From Ochromonadaceae sp. CCMP2298 (taxonomy: Eukaryota; Sar; Synurophyceae; Ochromonadales; Ochromonadaceae), in assembly GCA_026770595.1 (NCBI GenBank), contig MU633770.1:1-24501 (forward strand): 24,501 nucleotides of DNA. The letters run 5' to 3'. A program made the position numbers and the translations under genes. Shown one piece after another: positions 11,501 through 21,906 of the stretch; the first letter of the stretch is position 1; each line of letters opens with the position of its first letter. Under the pieces are notes generated by a model. The model made no database searches and was not told the origin of the DNA. It was given only the letters and a program-made list of their open reading frames with translations.

Positions 11501-14500
11501 CGGTCCCTGGGCATCTACGTGGTGGTTACGAACTGCACGGACCAGCAGTCGTACCTGGATTGCGCCAAGATCTTCAAGGGCCTGTGCATGGGCGGCCTGT
11601 GGGGCTGCTTCGACGAGTTCAACCGCATCCGACTGCCCGTGCTGTCCGTGGTGGCACAGCAGGTGCTCTCCATCCTCAACGCCAAGAAGTCCGGCGTCAC
11701 GCAGTTCCAGTTCCCAGGGGACCCCCAGAACGTGGCCCTGATTCCCTGCTGCGGCTTCTTCATCACCATGAACCCCGGGTACGCGGGTCGCCAGGAGCTG
11801 CCCGAGAACCTCAAGGCGCTCTTCCGCGGAGTGGCGATGATGGTTCCTGACTTCCAGATGATCATCAAGGTGAAGCTGTGCAGCGTGGGCTACGAGCAGT
11901 TCGAGATGCTCTCGCAGAAATTCTTCGTGCTCTACAACACCTCCAAGGAGCAGCTATCGGCGCAGAAGCACTACGACTGGGGCCTGCGCAACATCCTCGC
12001 AGTGCTGCGTACCGCGGGCGCCACGAAGCGCATGAACCTGACTGCCTCCGAGTCCTTCCTGCTCTACCGCACGCTGAGGGAGATGAACCTGTCTAAGATG
12101 GTGGCGCAGGACGTGCCCCTCTTCCTGTCCCTGCTGGCCGACCTGTTCCCCAACGTGTCCTCGCCCGCCAAGGCCGACTACCCCGACCTAGAGGCCGCTC
12201 TGAAGAAGGCCGTGGACGGCTCGAAGCTCGTCTACCACGGCACCTGGGTGTCGAAGGTGCTGCAGCTATACGACACCACGCTGGTGCGCCACGGGATCAT
12301 GCTTGTGGGCCCCAGCGGTGGCGGCAAGACGCAGATATTCAAGAACCTGCGCGCCGCCCTGGACGGCACCACTGGCACTGTGCACAAGGATGTGCGGCTG
12401 AACCCCAAGGCCATCCGCGCGCAGGAGATGTACGGAGAGATGGACCCGCTCAGCGGAGAGTGGACCACGGGCGTGTTCGCAGCCATGTGGGCCAAGTACA
12501 ACAACCGCTCCAACGCCTACAACACGTGGATCATCTGCGACGGGCCCGTGGACGCCATCTGGATCGAGGACCTGAACACTGTGCTGGACGACAACCAGAT
12601 CCTGACCCTGGCCAACGGGGACCGCATCCCCATGACGCCCAACGTGAAGATCATGTTCGAGGTGGAGACCCTGGTCAACGCCTCCCCCGCCACCGTCAGC
12701 CGCGCAGGCATCATCTACGTGTCCGAGACCGACCTGGACTGGTCCCCCTACGTGGAGGGCTGGATCCTCAAGCAGTCTTCCGGCCTGCAGGACCTGCTGC
12801 GCACCCTGTTCAGCAAGTTCATGGGCGCCTCCAACCCCGTAGACCCCGGTCACTGCATCGACTGGATGAACCGCAACGTCTCCATCGTGATGTCCTGCAG
12901 CCGAGTGGGCCTGGCCGCAGGTCTGTGCGATCTGTTCAAGGGCCTGACCGAGGGCAAGGGCTCTATCGACATATCGGTCAACACCGCGCAGCGCGTGGAG
13001 AAGATCCTGCTCTACTGCCTCTGCTGGTCTGTGGGGGGCCTGCTGGAGCAGGAGATGCGCGTGAAGTTCGACGCCTACCTGCGCAGTATCGACACGAACA
13101 AGATGATGCCCAAGTGCGGGCCCGACGAGACCATCTACGAGTATTTCGTGTCCTCGGAGACAGGCGACTGGCAGGTGTGGAAGCCCCCTGTGTGGCACTA
13201 CCCCAAGCAGGAGAAGCTGGACTTCTCGAACCTGCTGGTGCCCACCATGGACTCAACCAGGGCCATCTACATATGCAGACACCTGCACAAGCAGCGCAAG
13301 GCCATCTGCATGGTGGGCGGGGAGGGCACGGCCAAGACCTCCACTGCGCTGATGTTCTTCCACGAGCTGGACCCCAACGAGATGCTGGTCAAGAGAGTCA
13401 ACTTCTCCTCAGCCACCTCTCCCTTCATGTGTCAGTCCGCCATCGAGGTGGAGTTGGAGAAGCGCGGCGGGCGTAACTTCGGCCCCCCGGGGGGCAAGGG
13501 CATGACAATATTCATGGACGATCTGAGTATGCCCGAAGTCAACACCTGGGGGGACCAGCCCACGTTGGAGATCGTGCGCCTCATCGTGGAGTTCGGCGGC
13601 TTCTGCTTCCTGGACAAGGACAAGCGCGGAGACTTCAAGGTACTTAACATACATATGTATATATATTTACATGCATGCATACATACACATACATACACTC
13701 ACAGACTAACACACACACACACATACATACACTCACACCCTAACACACACACACCCTAACGCACACACACAGGTCTGCGAGGACCTGCAGTACATGGCGG
13801 CCATGCAGCACCCCGGCGGCGGCAAGAACGACATCCCCAACCGCCTGAAGCGTAACTTCTTCATCTTCAACATGGTCCTGCCCTCCATCACCTCCATCAA
13901 CGACATATACGGACAGATGCTCGCGGGCCGCTTCCCGGCAGCCACGATTCCGGCCGACACGATGGCCGTGGTGTCAAAGCTGACCACCGCGACGATCGCT
14001 CTGTGGCGCACGATGAAGGACAAGATGCTCCCCACGCCTGCCAAGTTCCACTACATCTTCAACCTCAGAGAGCTGTCTCGCGTCTTCCAGGGGATCATGC
14101 TGACCCCCTCGGAGACCGTCAAGACCGGGGGCTTCCGGTGCGAGCAGAAGCAGGCCGCCTTCGGCGGGGGCGGGCTGACCCTGCTGCGTGTGTGGAAGCA
14201 CGAGTGCGAGAGGGTTTTCTCGGACAAGCTCACGAACCTCAAGGACAAAGCTATCTACAAGTCATACATGGAGGCTCAGATCATGGAAAGCTTTGGGGAG
14301 GAGCTGACTGCCAAGACGCAGGATCCCTTCTACATGGTGAACTTCCTGCGGCCCGACGTATACGACGCAGAGGGCGTGCAGGTCGGGGACGCACCCAAGA
14401 TGTACGAGCCGGGTGGGTCCTTGGAGGACATTCGGCCCATCGTGGTGGAGTTCCTGAACAAGCTCAACACGGAGTTCCCTGGAAAGAAGATGGAGTTGGT

Positions 14501-17500
14501 GCTGTTCAACGACGCACTCGAGCACCTGCTGAGGGTCAACCGCCTCATGGAGATGCCCCGCGGCTCGGGCCTGCTGGTGGGCGTGGGGGGGTCTGGAAAG
14601 CAGTCCCTGACGCGCCTGTCCAGTTACATGTCCCGGTCCCTGCAGTTCCAGATCACGCTGACCAAGCAGTACAACAAGAACACCTTCATGGAGGACCTGC
14701 AGACGCTGTACAAGTCCGCAGGCCACCTGTGCAAGCCCACCACCTTCCTCTTCACCGAGTCCGAGATCAAGGACGAGGTGTTCCTGGAGTACATCAACTC
14801 GGTGCTGCTCACGGGAGAGGTGCCTGGCCTCTTCGCGAAGGACGAGTACCTGGCGATCACTGCCGACCTGCGCAACCTGTTCCTGAAGGAGCGAATAGGC
14901 ATGGAGGACACGCAGGACAACCTGAAGCAGTTCTTCATCGACAAGGTGCGCGACAACCTGCACCTCATGATATGCATGTCCCCCATGAACCCCAAGTTCC
15001 CCATACGCGCACGCAAGTTCCCGGGTATCATCGCGTGCCCCACGATCGACTGGTTCCTGCCCTGGCCTGCGGACGCCCTGGTGGCTCTGTCCAAGGCCTT
15101 TATCCAGAACTTCTACGTGGAGTGCACGCCCGAGGTGAAGGAGGGGCTGATGACGCACATGGGCATGGTGCACAGCATGGTGACGGAGGTGTGCGACGAG
15201 TACTTCGTGAAGATGCGCCGGAGGGTCTTCCAGACGCCCAAGTCCTACCTGTCCTTCATCCAGAACTTCACGTCTATGTACAAGATGAAGCTGGAGGAGG
15301 TGAACCAGAAGGAGGGGCGGGTGAATCTGGGGCTGCAGAAGCTCATCCAGGGGGCGCAGGACGTGGAGGACATGAAGAAGGTGCTGGCGGAGGAGCAGAT
15401 CAAGCTAGAGGTGGCGACGCTGGAGACGAATAAGATGCTCGCCAGTCTGGAGATATCCTCCGCAGAGGCCAAGAGGGAGTCAGACAAGGTGGGCACTATC
15501 AAGAACAAGTGCATGGCGGATGCCACACGCATCGGCGCGGAGAAGTCCACCTGCATGGCGGATCTCGCCAAGGCGCAGCCCTTCGTGGACGAGGCCGAGA
15601 CGGCTATCCGCTCCATCAAGCCTGCAGACATCGGAGAGGTAAAGAAGTTCGCCAACCCTGCCATCATCATCCAGATGGTCTTCGACGGCATCCTGCTGCT
15701 CTTCAAGCTGCCCCTGAACGCGCCCAAGTACGCCAAGCTGGTGGTGGCCAAGCAGGACGTGAACTTCATAGAGCCCTCCTTCAGGCCGCACGGCGTGACT
15801 CTGATGAACAAGGCCGACTTCCTGGGGCAGGTGGTGGACTTCGGACAGAACGGCAAGGACCTGATCAACGAGGAGACCATCGAGTTCATGAGCTGCTACA
15901 TCGACCTGGAGGGCTTCACCTCGGCCGTGGCCAAGAACGCCTCCAAGGCGGCGGAGGGCCTGTGCACCTGGGTAAGGGCGATGAAGTTCTACCACGAGGC
16001 TTCCAAGATCGTCAAGCCCAAGTTGGAGGCCCTGTCTATCGCAGAGGCGAATCTCGAGGCAGCTAACAAGGCCCTTGCGGCAGCCGAGCAGCGCCTGGCA
16101 GCCTGCCAAGCGCGCCTGGACGAGCTGCAGGCCATGTTCGACACGCAGATGGCGGAGAAGCGCCGCATCGAGGACGGGGCCATGGCCCTGCAGCGGAAGA
16201 TGACCATGGCCTCTCAGCTGATCGGGGGCCTGGCCGGCGAGCGCGTGAGGTGGACAGAAGACTCGAACAACTTCTCAGACCTAAAGCGCCGCCTTGTGGG
16301 AGACTGTGCTGCCGCCTGTGCCTTTGTGTGCTACACGGGACCCTTTAACCAGGAGTTCCGGCGGTACCTGGTGGAGGAGAAGTGCGTGAACGACTGCCAG
16401 CTCAGAGGCGTGCCCATCACAGGTACGCACCCTTACCCTTCTTACCTATTGACCTATTATAGGGCGTATATACCTACACTAGTGCACTAAATAAGCTATT
16501 ATATGTCCTCTTATTACCTCCCAACCCTAACCCTCCCCCTCCTCCACCACCTCCCCTCTCCCCTCTCCTCCCAGTGGGCCTGGACATCATCTCGTTCATG
16601 GTGGACATCGGCACCATCGGGGACTGGAACATGCAGGGACTGCCCGCAGACCCCCTCTCCACACAGAACGGCATCCTCGTCACCCGGTCCAGTCGCTTCC
16701 CCCTGATGATCGACCCCCAGGGCCAGGCGCTGAGCTGGATCAAGAACAAGGAGTCCCAGAACGTGCCTGCCTTCGGCCAGACCACTCTGGGGGACCCCAA
16801 GTTGAAGGACAAGTTAGAGCTGTGCATGGCGGACGGGCTGGCGCTGATCATCACCGGCGTGGAGGAGGAGATCGACCCCATGTTCGACCCCGTGCTGGAG
16901 AAGCAGCTGATCACCAAGGGCAAGCGCAAGTTCGTGAACGTGTCTGACAAGCTGATGGACTACGACGAGAAGTTCATGATGTACTTCATCACCCGCCTGC
17001 CCAACCCCAACCTGTCTCCCGAGCTGCAGGCCAAGACCAATGTGGTGGACTTCACGGTGACGCAGAAGGGCCTCGAGGAGCAGCTGCTGGGCAAGGTGAT
17101 CGGCAAGGAGCAGAAGGCGCTGGAGGAGCAGCTGAACGGCGTGCTGGAGGAGGTGAACCTCAACACCAAGTCCCTCATGGCTCTGGACGCCTCTCTGCTG
17201 GAGCGCCTTACCTCCAACACGGTACGTACTATACTATATACTACTACAACATGCTATATATTCTATACTACTACTACATACTCTATACTACGTAATACTA
17301 CTATATACTCTATACACCATACATACACGATACATGTACTACTGTATACACCATACATATACTTCTATATACACAAATACTAACCCTAACCATCCTTTTA
17401 AACTATCCATGTAGGGCAATCTTCTGGAGGACGAGGAGCTCATCGGAGTGCTGGCCAACACAAAGGCCAAGGCCGCTGAGGTCAACCAGAAGCTATCCGC

Positions 17501-20105
17501 CGCTGCCGACACCAAGGCCTCCATCGCAGAGAAGCGTGAGCAGTTCCGGCCCGTGGCCACCCGCGGCTCCGTGTTGTACTTCTCGATCGTGGAGATGTCC
17601 GGTGTGAACTGCATGTACCAGACCTCTCTGGCGCAGTTCCTGGTGCTGTTCATGGAGTCCATGGACCGCTCCGAGAAGGCCTCGCTGGCCTCCAAGCGCG
17701 TGCAGAACATCATCGAGACGCAGACCTACCTCACCTACCGCTACATCAACCGCGGTCTGTACGAGGCGGACAAGCTGACCTTCGTGGTGCTGGTGACGAT
17801 GAAGATCCTCATCACCGCCAACAACCTGCGCACATCAGACCTGACGCTGTTCCTCAGGGGAGGCGCGGCCCTGGACATCGACTCGGTGCGCCGCAAGCCC
17901 TTCAACTGGATCTCGAACGAGGCGTGGCTGAACGTGGTGGAGCTGTCCCAGAGCCAGAAGTTCTTCGCCAACCTGCCCACGGACATGTCCGCCAATGAGG
18001 CCATGTGGAGGAGATGGTACGAGGACAACGAGCCGGAGCAGATGAACATCCCCGACTACGAGCAGAAGATCACCGAGGTGCAGGTCATCGGCCCCTTCTA
18101 CCGCCTGCTGCTGGTGCGCTCGCTGCGCATGGACCGCTGCATGCTCATGTGCAAGTGGTTCGTGCGCAACGTGGAGGAGATGGGGCCCACCTTCGTGGAG
18201 CCCGTAACGGACACAACGGACTCCATCTACGAGAGCATGACCTGCGACGTGCCGGTGATCTTCCTGCTCTCCACGGGCGCAGACCCCACAGAGTCCATTG
18301 AGGGCCTAGCACGCAAGCGCAAACTGCCCTCCCCCGCTGTCATCAGCATGGGCGAGGGGCAGGAGCCAGTGGCCATCAAGGCGATGCAAGCCAGCGCCGC
18401 CAACGGCACATGGGTGCTTCTGCAGAACTGCGAGTTGGGTCTGGAGCTGATGGTGCAGATGGAGGAGTTCCTGGAGAACCTCAAGGAGGGACAGGACCCC
18501 AACTTCAGGCTCTTCATCACGGCGCTGCCCGACCCGGCCTTCCCCCTGGGCCTGCTGCAGATGTGCACCAAGGTGACCAACGAGCCCCCTGCCGGCCTGA
18601 AGGCGGGTATTCTGCGCAGCTACACTGTGATCGTGGACCAGGACCGCCTGGAGAGGGTGGACCAGGGGGCGGCCCAGTGGAGGCAGCTGCTCTTCGCGCT
18701 GTGCTTCATGCACTCCACCGTGCAGGAGAGGCGCAAGTTCGGCTCGCTGGGCTGGGGCATTCCCTACGAGTACAACAACGGCGACCTCACCGCCTGCATC
18801 CTCTTCCTGGAGAAGCACCTGTACAACGGGTCCATCTCCTGGCCCACCTTCCAGTACATGGTGTGCGAGGCGCAGTACGGCGGGAAGATCACGGACAACA
18901 TGGATCGGCGCCTGTTCAAGACCTACACCACCGGCTGGCTGAACTCCTCCACCTGCCAGGAGGGCTTCTCCTTCAACCCGAAGGTGCCCATCTTCAAGAT
19001 CCAGGACAACTTCGTGTACAAGGTGGAGAACTACGACCAGATAGGCCAGTACCACAACTACATCAAGTCCTTCCCGGAGATCGACTCGCCCGAGATATTC
19101 GGCCTGCACCCCAATGCGGACCTGACCTTCCGCGTGAAGGAGGTGACTGCGCTGTTCGACACGCTGGGCGAGACGCAGCCCAAGGGCGGCGGGGGCTCAG
19201 GGGAGGGCATGAGTCGGGAGGACACTGTGTCTGAGAAGGCCACCGACATCATCTCTCGCATGCCGGACCAGTACGTGGAGGAGGAGTACAAGGTGCGCAT
19301 CAACAAGCTGGGCGGCCTCACGGTGCCCCTCAACATCTTCCTCTACCAGGAGATCCAACGCCTGCAGAACGTGCTCTCCAAGGTCACCTTCATGCTCAAG
19401 CAGCTCAAGCTGGCCATCAACGGGGAGGTGGTGATGACGGAGGACCTGCAGAAGTGCCTGGACGCCATATACGAGGCAAAGGTGCCTACCATGTGGCTGG
19501 TGACCGTGGCGGGCGACGAGTTCTCCTGGATCCTGCCCACGCTGGGTCTGTGGTTCTCCAGTCTGCTGATGAGGGACGAGCAAGACCGCAGCTGGCTGAT
19601 GGGGGGGCGCCCCAACACCTACTGGCTCACAGGCTTCTTCAACCCCCAAGGAATGCTGACGGCTATGAAGCAGGAGGTGTGCCGCAAGCACCAGAAGGAC
19701 GCGTTGAAGTGGGCCCTGGACGACATCGTGTACCACACCGAGGTCACCTCGTACATGAACGTGGAGAGCGTCAAGTCCCCCCCCGCAGAGGGCTGCTACG
19801 TGCACGGCCTCTTCCTGGAGGGAGGCGCGTGGTCCAAGGACCAGAACATGCTGGTGGAGAGCGAGCCCAAGACGCTGTTCGTGCCCCTACCCGTGCTCAT
19901 GGTCTCGGCCAACCTCAAGACCGAGGAGGCGCGCAGCCGCAGGGAGGCCTACGGCGCGCAGGGTCCCTACGACTGCCCCTGCTACAAATACCGCTCCCGC
20001 ACGGACCGCTACTACATCTTCCAGGTCACGCTGCGCTGCACGCCCGAGAAGAATCCGGCCTTCTGGACGCTCAGAGGGGTGGGCATGCTCTGCAACACGG
20101 ACTAG
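5575..20105 (+). CDS. axonemal outer-arm dynein heavy chain, gamma (DNAH5/DNAH8) class, six exons
   Basis: Exons 5575-5766, 5924-7783, 7901-13639, 13773-16422, 16575-17221 and 17415-20105 join in frame to 4592 residues, normal for this family. Order: N-terminal tail, linker with FYFVSNPGLLIILSQ (about 1587), AAA1 P-loop GPAGTGKT (1870-1877) and Walker B in WGCFDEFNRI (1918-1927), AAA2 GPSGGGKT (2154-2161), AAA3 GGEGTAKT (2490-2497), AAA4 GVGGSGKQS (2867-2875), coiled-coil stalk with microtubule-binding tip (about 3100-3450, tip 3211-3327), degenerate AAA5, AAA6 with VLLQNCEL (about 4030), and a C-terminal domain with WLTGFFNPQG and the terminal LRGVGMLC. GGAPAGPAGTGKTETVKD, LPVLSVVAQQ and GPPGGKGMTIFMDD resemble the gamma/DNAH5-DNAH8 branch rather than the beta branch. 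It is the ATP-driven motor that slides doublet microtubules. No broken motif was found. Confidence 0.96.
7784..7900 (+). other. dynein intron 2 with telomere-like CCCTAA units
   Basis: Donor GTACAT at 7784, acceptor ACAG ending at 7900, phase 0. Between about 7820 and 7895 it consists largely of CCCTAAC, CCCTATAACTTA and CCCACAC units. The CCCTAA string is the complement of the TTAGGG telomere repeat. Dynein intron 1 (5767-5923) has no such repeat. Confidence 0.8.
13640..13772 (+). repeat. dynein intron 3, made almost wholly of CA/CATA microsatellite
   Basis: Donor GTACTT at 13640 and acceptor ACACAG ending at 13772, phase 0, splitting AAA3 between GDFK and VCEDLQ. Nearly the whole intron is ACAT, ACAC and ACACCCTAAC units. 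The reading frame happens to stay open into it, so a naive ORF runs past the exon end. Confidence 0.85.
16423..16574 (+). other. dynein intron 4
   Basis: Donor GTACGC at 16423 and acceptor CCAG ending at 16574; the only dynein intron in phase 1, giving GVPIT-V-GLDIIS. It includes CCCAACCCTAACCCTCCCC near 16520 and a C/T-rich run before the acceptor. Confidence 0.85.
17222..17414 (+). repeat. dynein intron 5, TA/CTA-rich simple sequence
   Basis: Donor GTACGT at 17222 and acceptor TGTAG ending at 17414, phase 0. It is full of ATACTACTA, CTATATAC and ACCATACATA units, in sharp contrast to the GC-rich exons, and has one CTAACCCTAACC near 17379. Confidence 0.85.
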
Positions 20106-20141
20106 TGTGTAACTGCTAGTGTGTAACCCTGCCACTTGTAA
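20102..20141 (+). terminator. cluster of TGTAA motifs, possible poly(A) signals of the dynein gene
   Basis: TGTAA occurs at 20108-20112, 20122-20126 and 20137-20141. The first two lie in a 12-base direct repeat, CTAGTGTGTAAC (20102-20113 and 20116-20127), whose first copy includes the TAG stop. TGTAA is the usual poly(A) signal in green algae. The other four genes here do not show it clearly at their ends, so its use is uncertain. Confidence 0.4.
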
Positions 20142-20207
20142 GAATTCAGAATAGACATAATAGTCATTTAGTCATTAACATATAATAATGCATTTATCGC
20201 GCCCGAA

Positions 20208-20227
20208 CTTCTTCTTCTTCTTCTTCT
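20208..20227. repeat. (CTT)n microsatellite
   Basis: Six consecutive CTT units plus a partial one, about 100 bases after the dynein stop codon. Confidence 0.85.
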
Positions 20228-20371
20228 GTCTAGATAGAACATTGGAACAACACTATACCATAATGATACGAACAACTCTATAAACACTACACCATTGTGA
20301 CAAAACTTTAGTGCTGTGTCGCTGGTTTCCGGGTTTAGTCCCGAGTTTTCGTTCCTGTCTTCTGGATTGCA

Positions 20372-20389
20372 ATCTCAATATATTGAGAT
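20372..20389. promoter_or_regulatory. 18-bp perfect palindrome upstream of the AT-hook WD40 gene
   Basis: ATCTCAATATATTGAGAT reads the same on both strands and ends 168 bases before the ATG at 20558. It could be a binding site for a dimeric regulator or form a small hairpin in the 5' UTR. Confidence 0.5.
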
Positions 20390-20557
20390 CCAAGAAGGGA
20401 AGGGCTCTCGTTGGTGCTGCTCTGGGAACCACAGAACTCCTGGACTCCGGCCATCCCTGTGTCGCACAGACATCGGGCCAGAAGCGACGGGTAGGAGATC
20501 CCAGCAGCCGCCCTCGCGCTCCTCTACGAAACGGACTCCGCCCAGCGACCAAGTGTG

Positions 20558-21865
20558 ATGGAGGAGAAACAACCGCCAGACGCTACAGCTGAGGGCGACG
20601 AAGGTAAAGCCAAGAGGGTAAAGCCGCTGACCGGAGTGGGCTCAAAACGCGCACTCGCGCAGGAGCCGCCGGCACAGTACGCTTTGTCTGAGGAGTACTT
20701 GGCGTCTCTAGCAGAGAGGATATCTCACTGCGACCACTCCAGCCTTGCGATTTGGCTCGCAGACAAACAATCCTTGGCGGATCCGCTGGGCACTTTGCAG
20801 CCGATCCATCTGAGCTTCGACGACGATGCCACCTCGCACACGATCGCCCCCATGCAGGGCATCGCTATGAAAGCGCCTAGTGGAGTAGCAGGCCAGGAGT
20901 TGTATCTCAATGCAGGCGGCCCCATCTGGTCCATAGCTTTCGCTCCCACTACCGTGGCGGGGGAGAGCTTCCTGGCCGTAGGCGTCACCCAGCTGGGCAC
21001 TCTCTCTGCCGCGGACGGAGTGAATGGCGTCACGGACCAAGCTAGATGGTTCGGAGAGGTGGAGGGCCACGACAACGTGCTGCAGGTGTGGAGGGTGTCT
21101 GGACTTGTCGCAGGTGCTGAGACAGCGGCGCCAAAGCGTCGAACAGGGGTGTCCGTCTCTGGCAAGACCCTAGGCAGGCCGCGCAAAGAGGTGGACCCGG
21201 AGAAGGCCAACGCCCCTCCCAAGCCGCGCGGCAGGCCCCGCAAGCACCCCGTAGAGCCCCCGGGCCCCCCCAAGAAGAAGGGCCGACCTCGCAAGTACCC
21301 ACGCCCCGACGACGAGCCTGCGCAGGCCGATTCAGCAGTAAAGCCTAAAAAGGCTAAAGCTAAAGCGAAGCCCAAGAAAGGCCCAGCCGACGACGCGGAT
21401 TCAGATGCAGCTTCAGATTCGGATGTGTCTGTGGAAGTCTATCTTTCCCAAGACTCCGAGGATGAGGATAAGGACGAGGTAGGGGGGGACGAGGTACCCC
21501 CACTGACCCCACTAGCCCCACTAGCCCCACTGCCAGCAGTGACAGCACTGCCAGCGTCACTGCAATCGCTGGCACATGCGGTAGTGGGGGCAGGAGCATC
21601 AGTCGCTAGCGCAGAGGCCGATGCAGGGGCAAAGGATGAGGCCGATGCAATTGATGCAGGTGCAAAGGAGGACATAGATGCAGTCGATGCAGGTGCGAAG
21701 GAAGAGGTCGAGGCAGTGGCAGAGACGGAGGTCGAGGTCGAAACGGCCACCGCGGCTCTCGCGTACGGCGTGGCGCTCAGGGGCAGGGGCAGTTCCTGGC
21801 AGGTGGCCTGGAGCCCACATGTATGCGCGCAGTGCCAGCAGGGCGGGACCACAGGTATCGGCCTT

Positions 21866-21906
<41 letters not shown>

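Larger units (their letters stand above)
20106..20557 (+). other. spacer between dynein and AT-hook WD40 genes
   Basis: About 450 bases that should hold the dynein 3' UTR and the promoter of the next gene, both on the plus strand. It carries three TGTAA motifs right after the dynein stop, a CTT microsatellite (20208-20227) and an 18-bp palindrome (20372-20389). A frame here that crosses into the next gene shows no protein motif. Confidence 0.6.
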
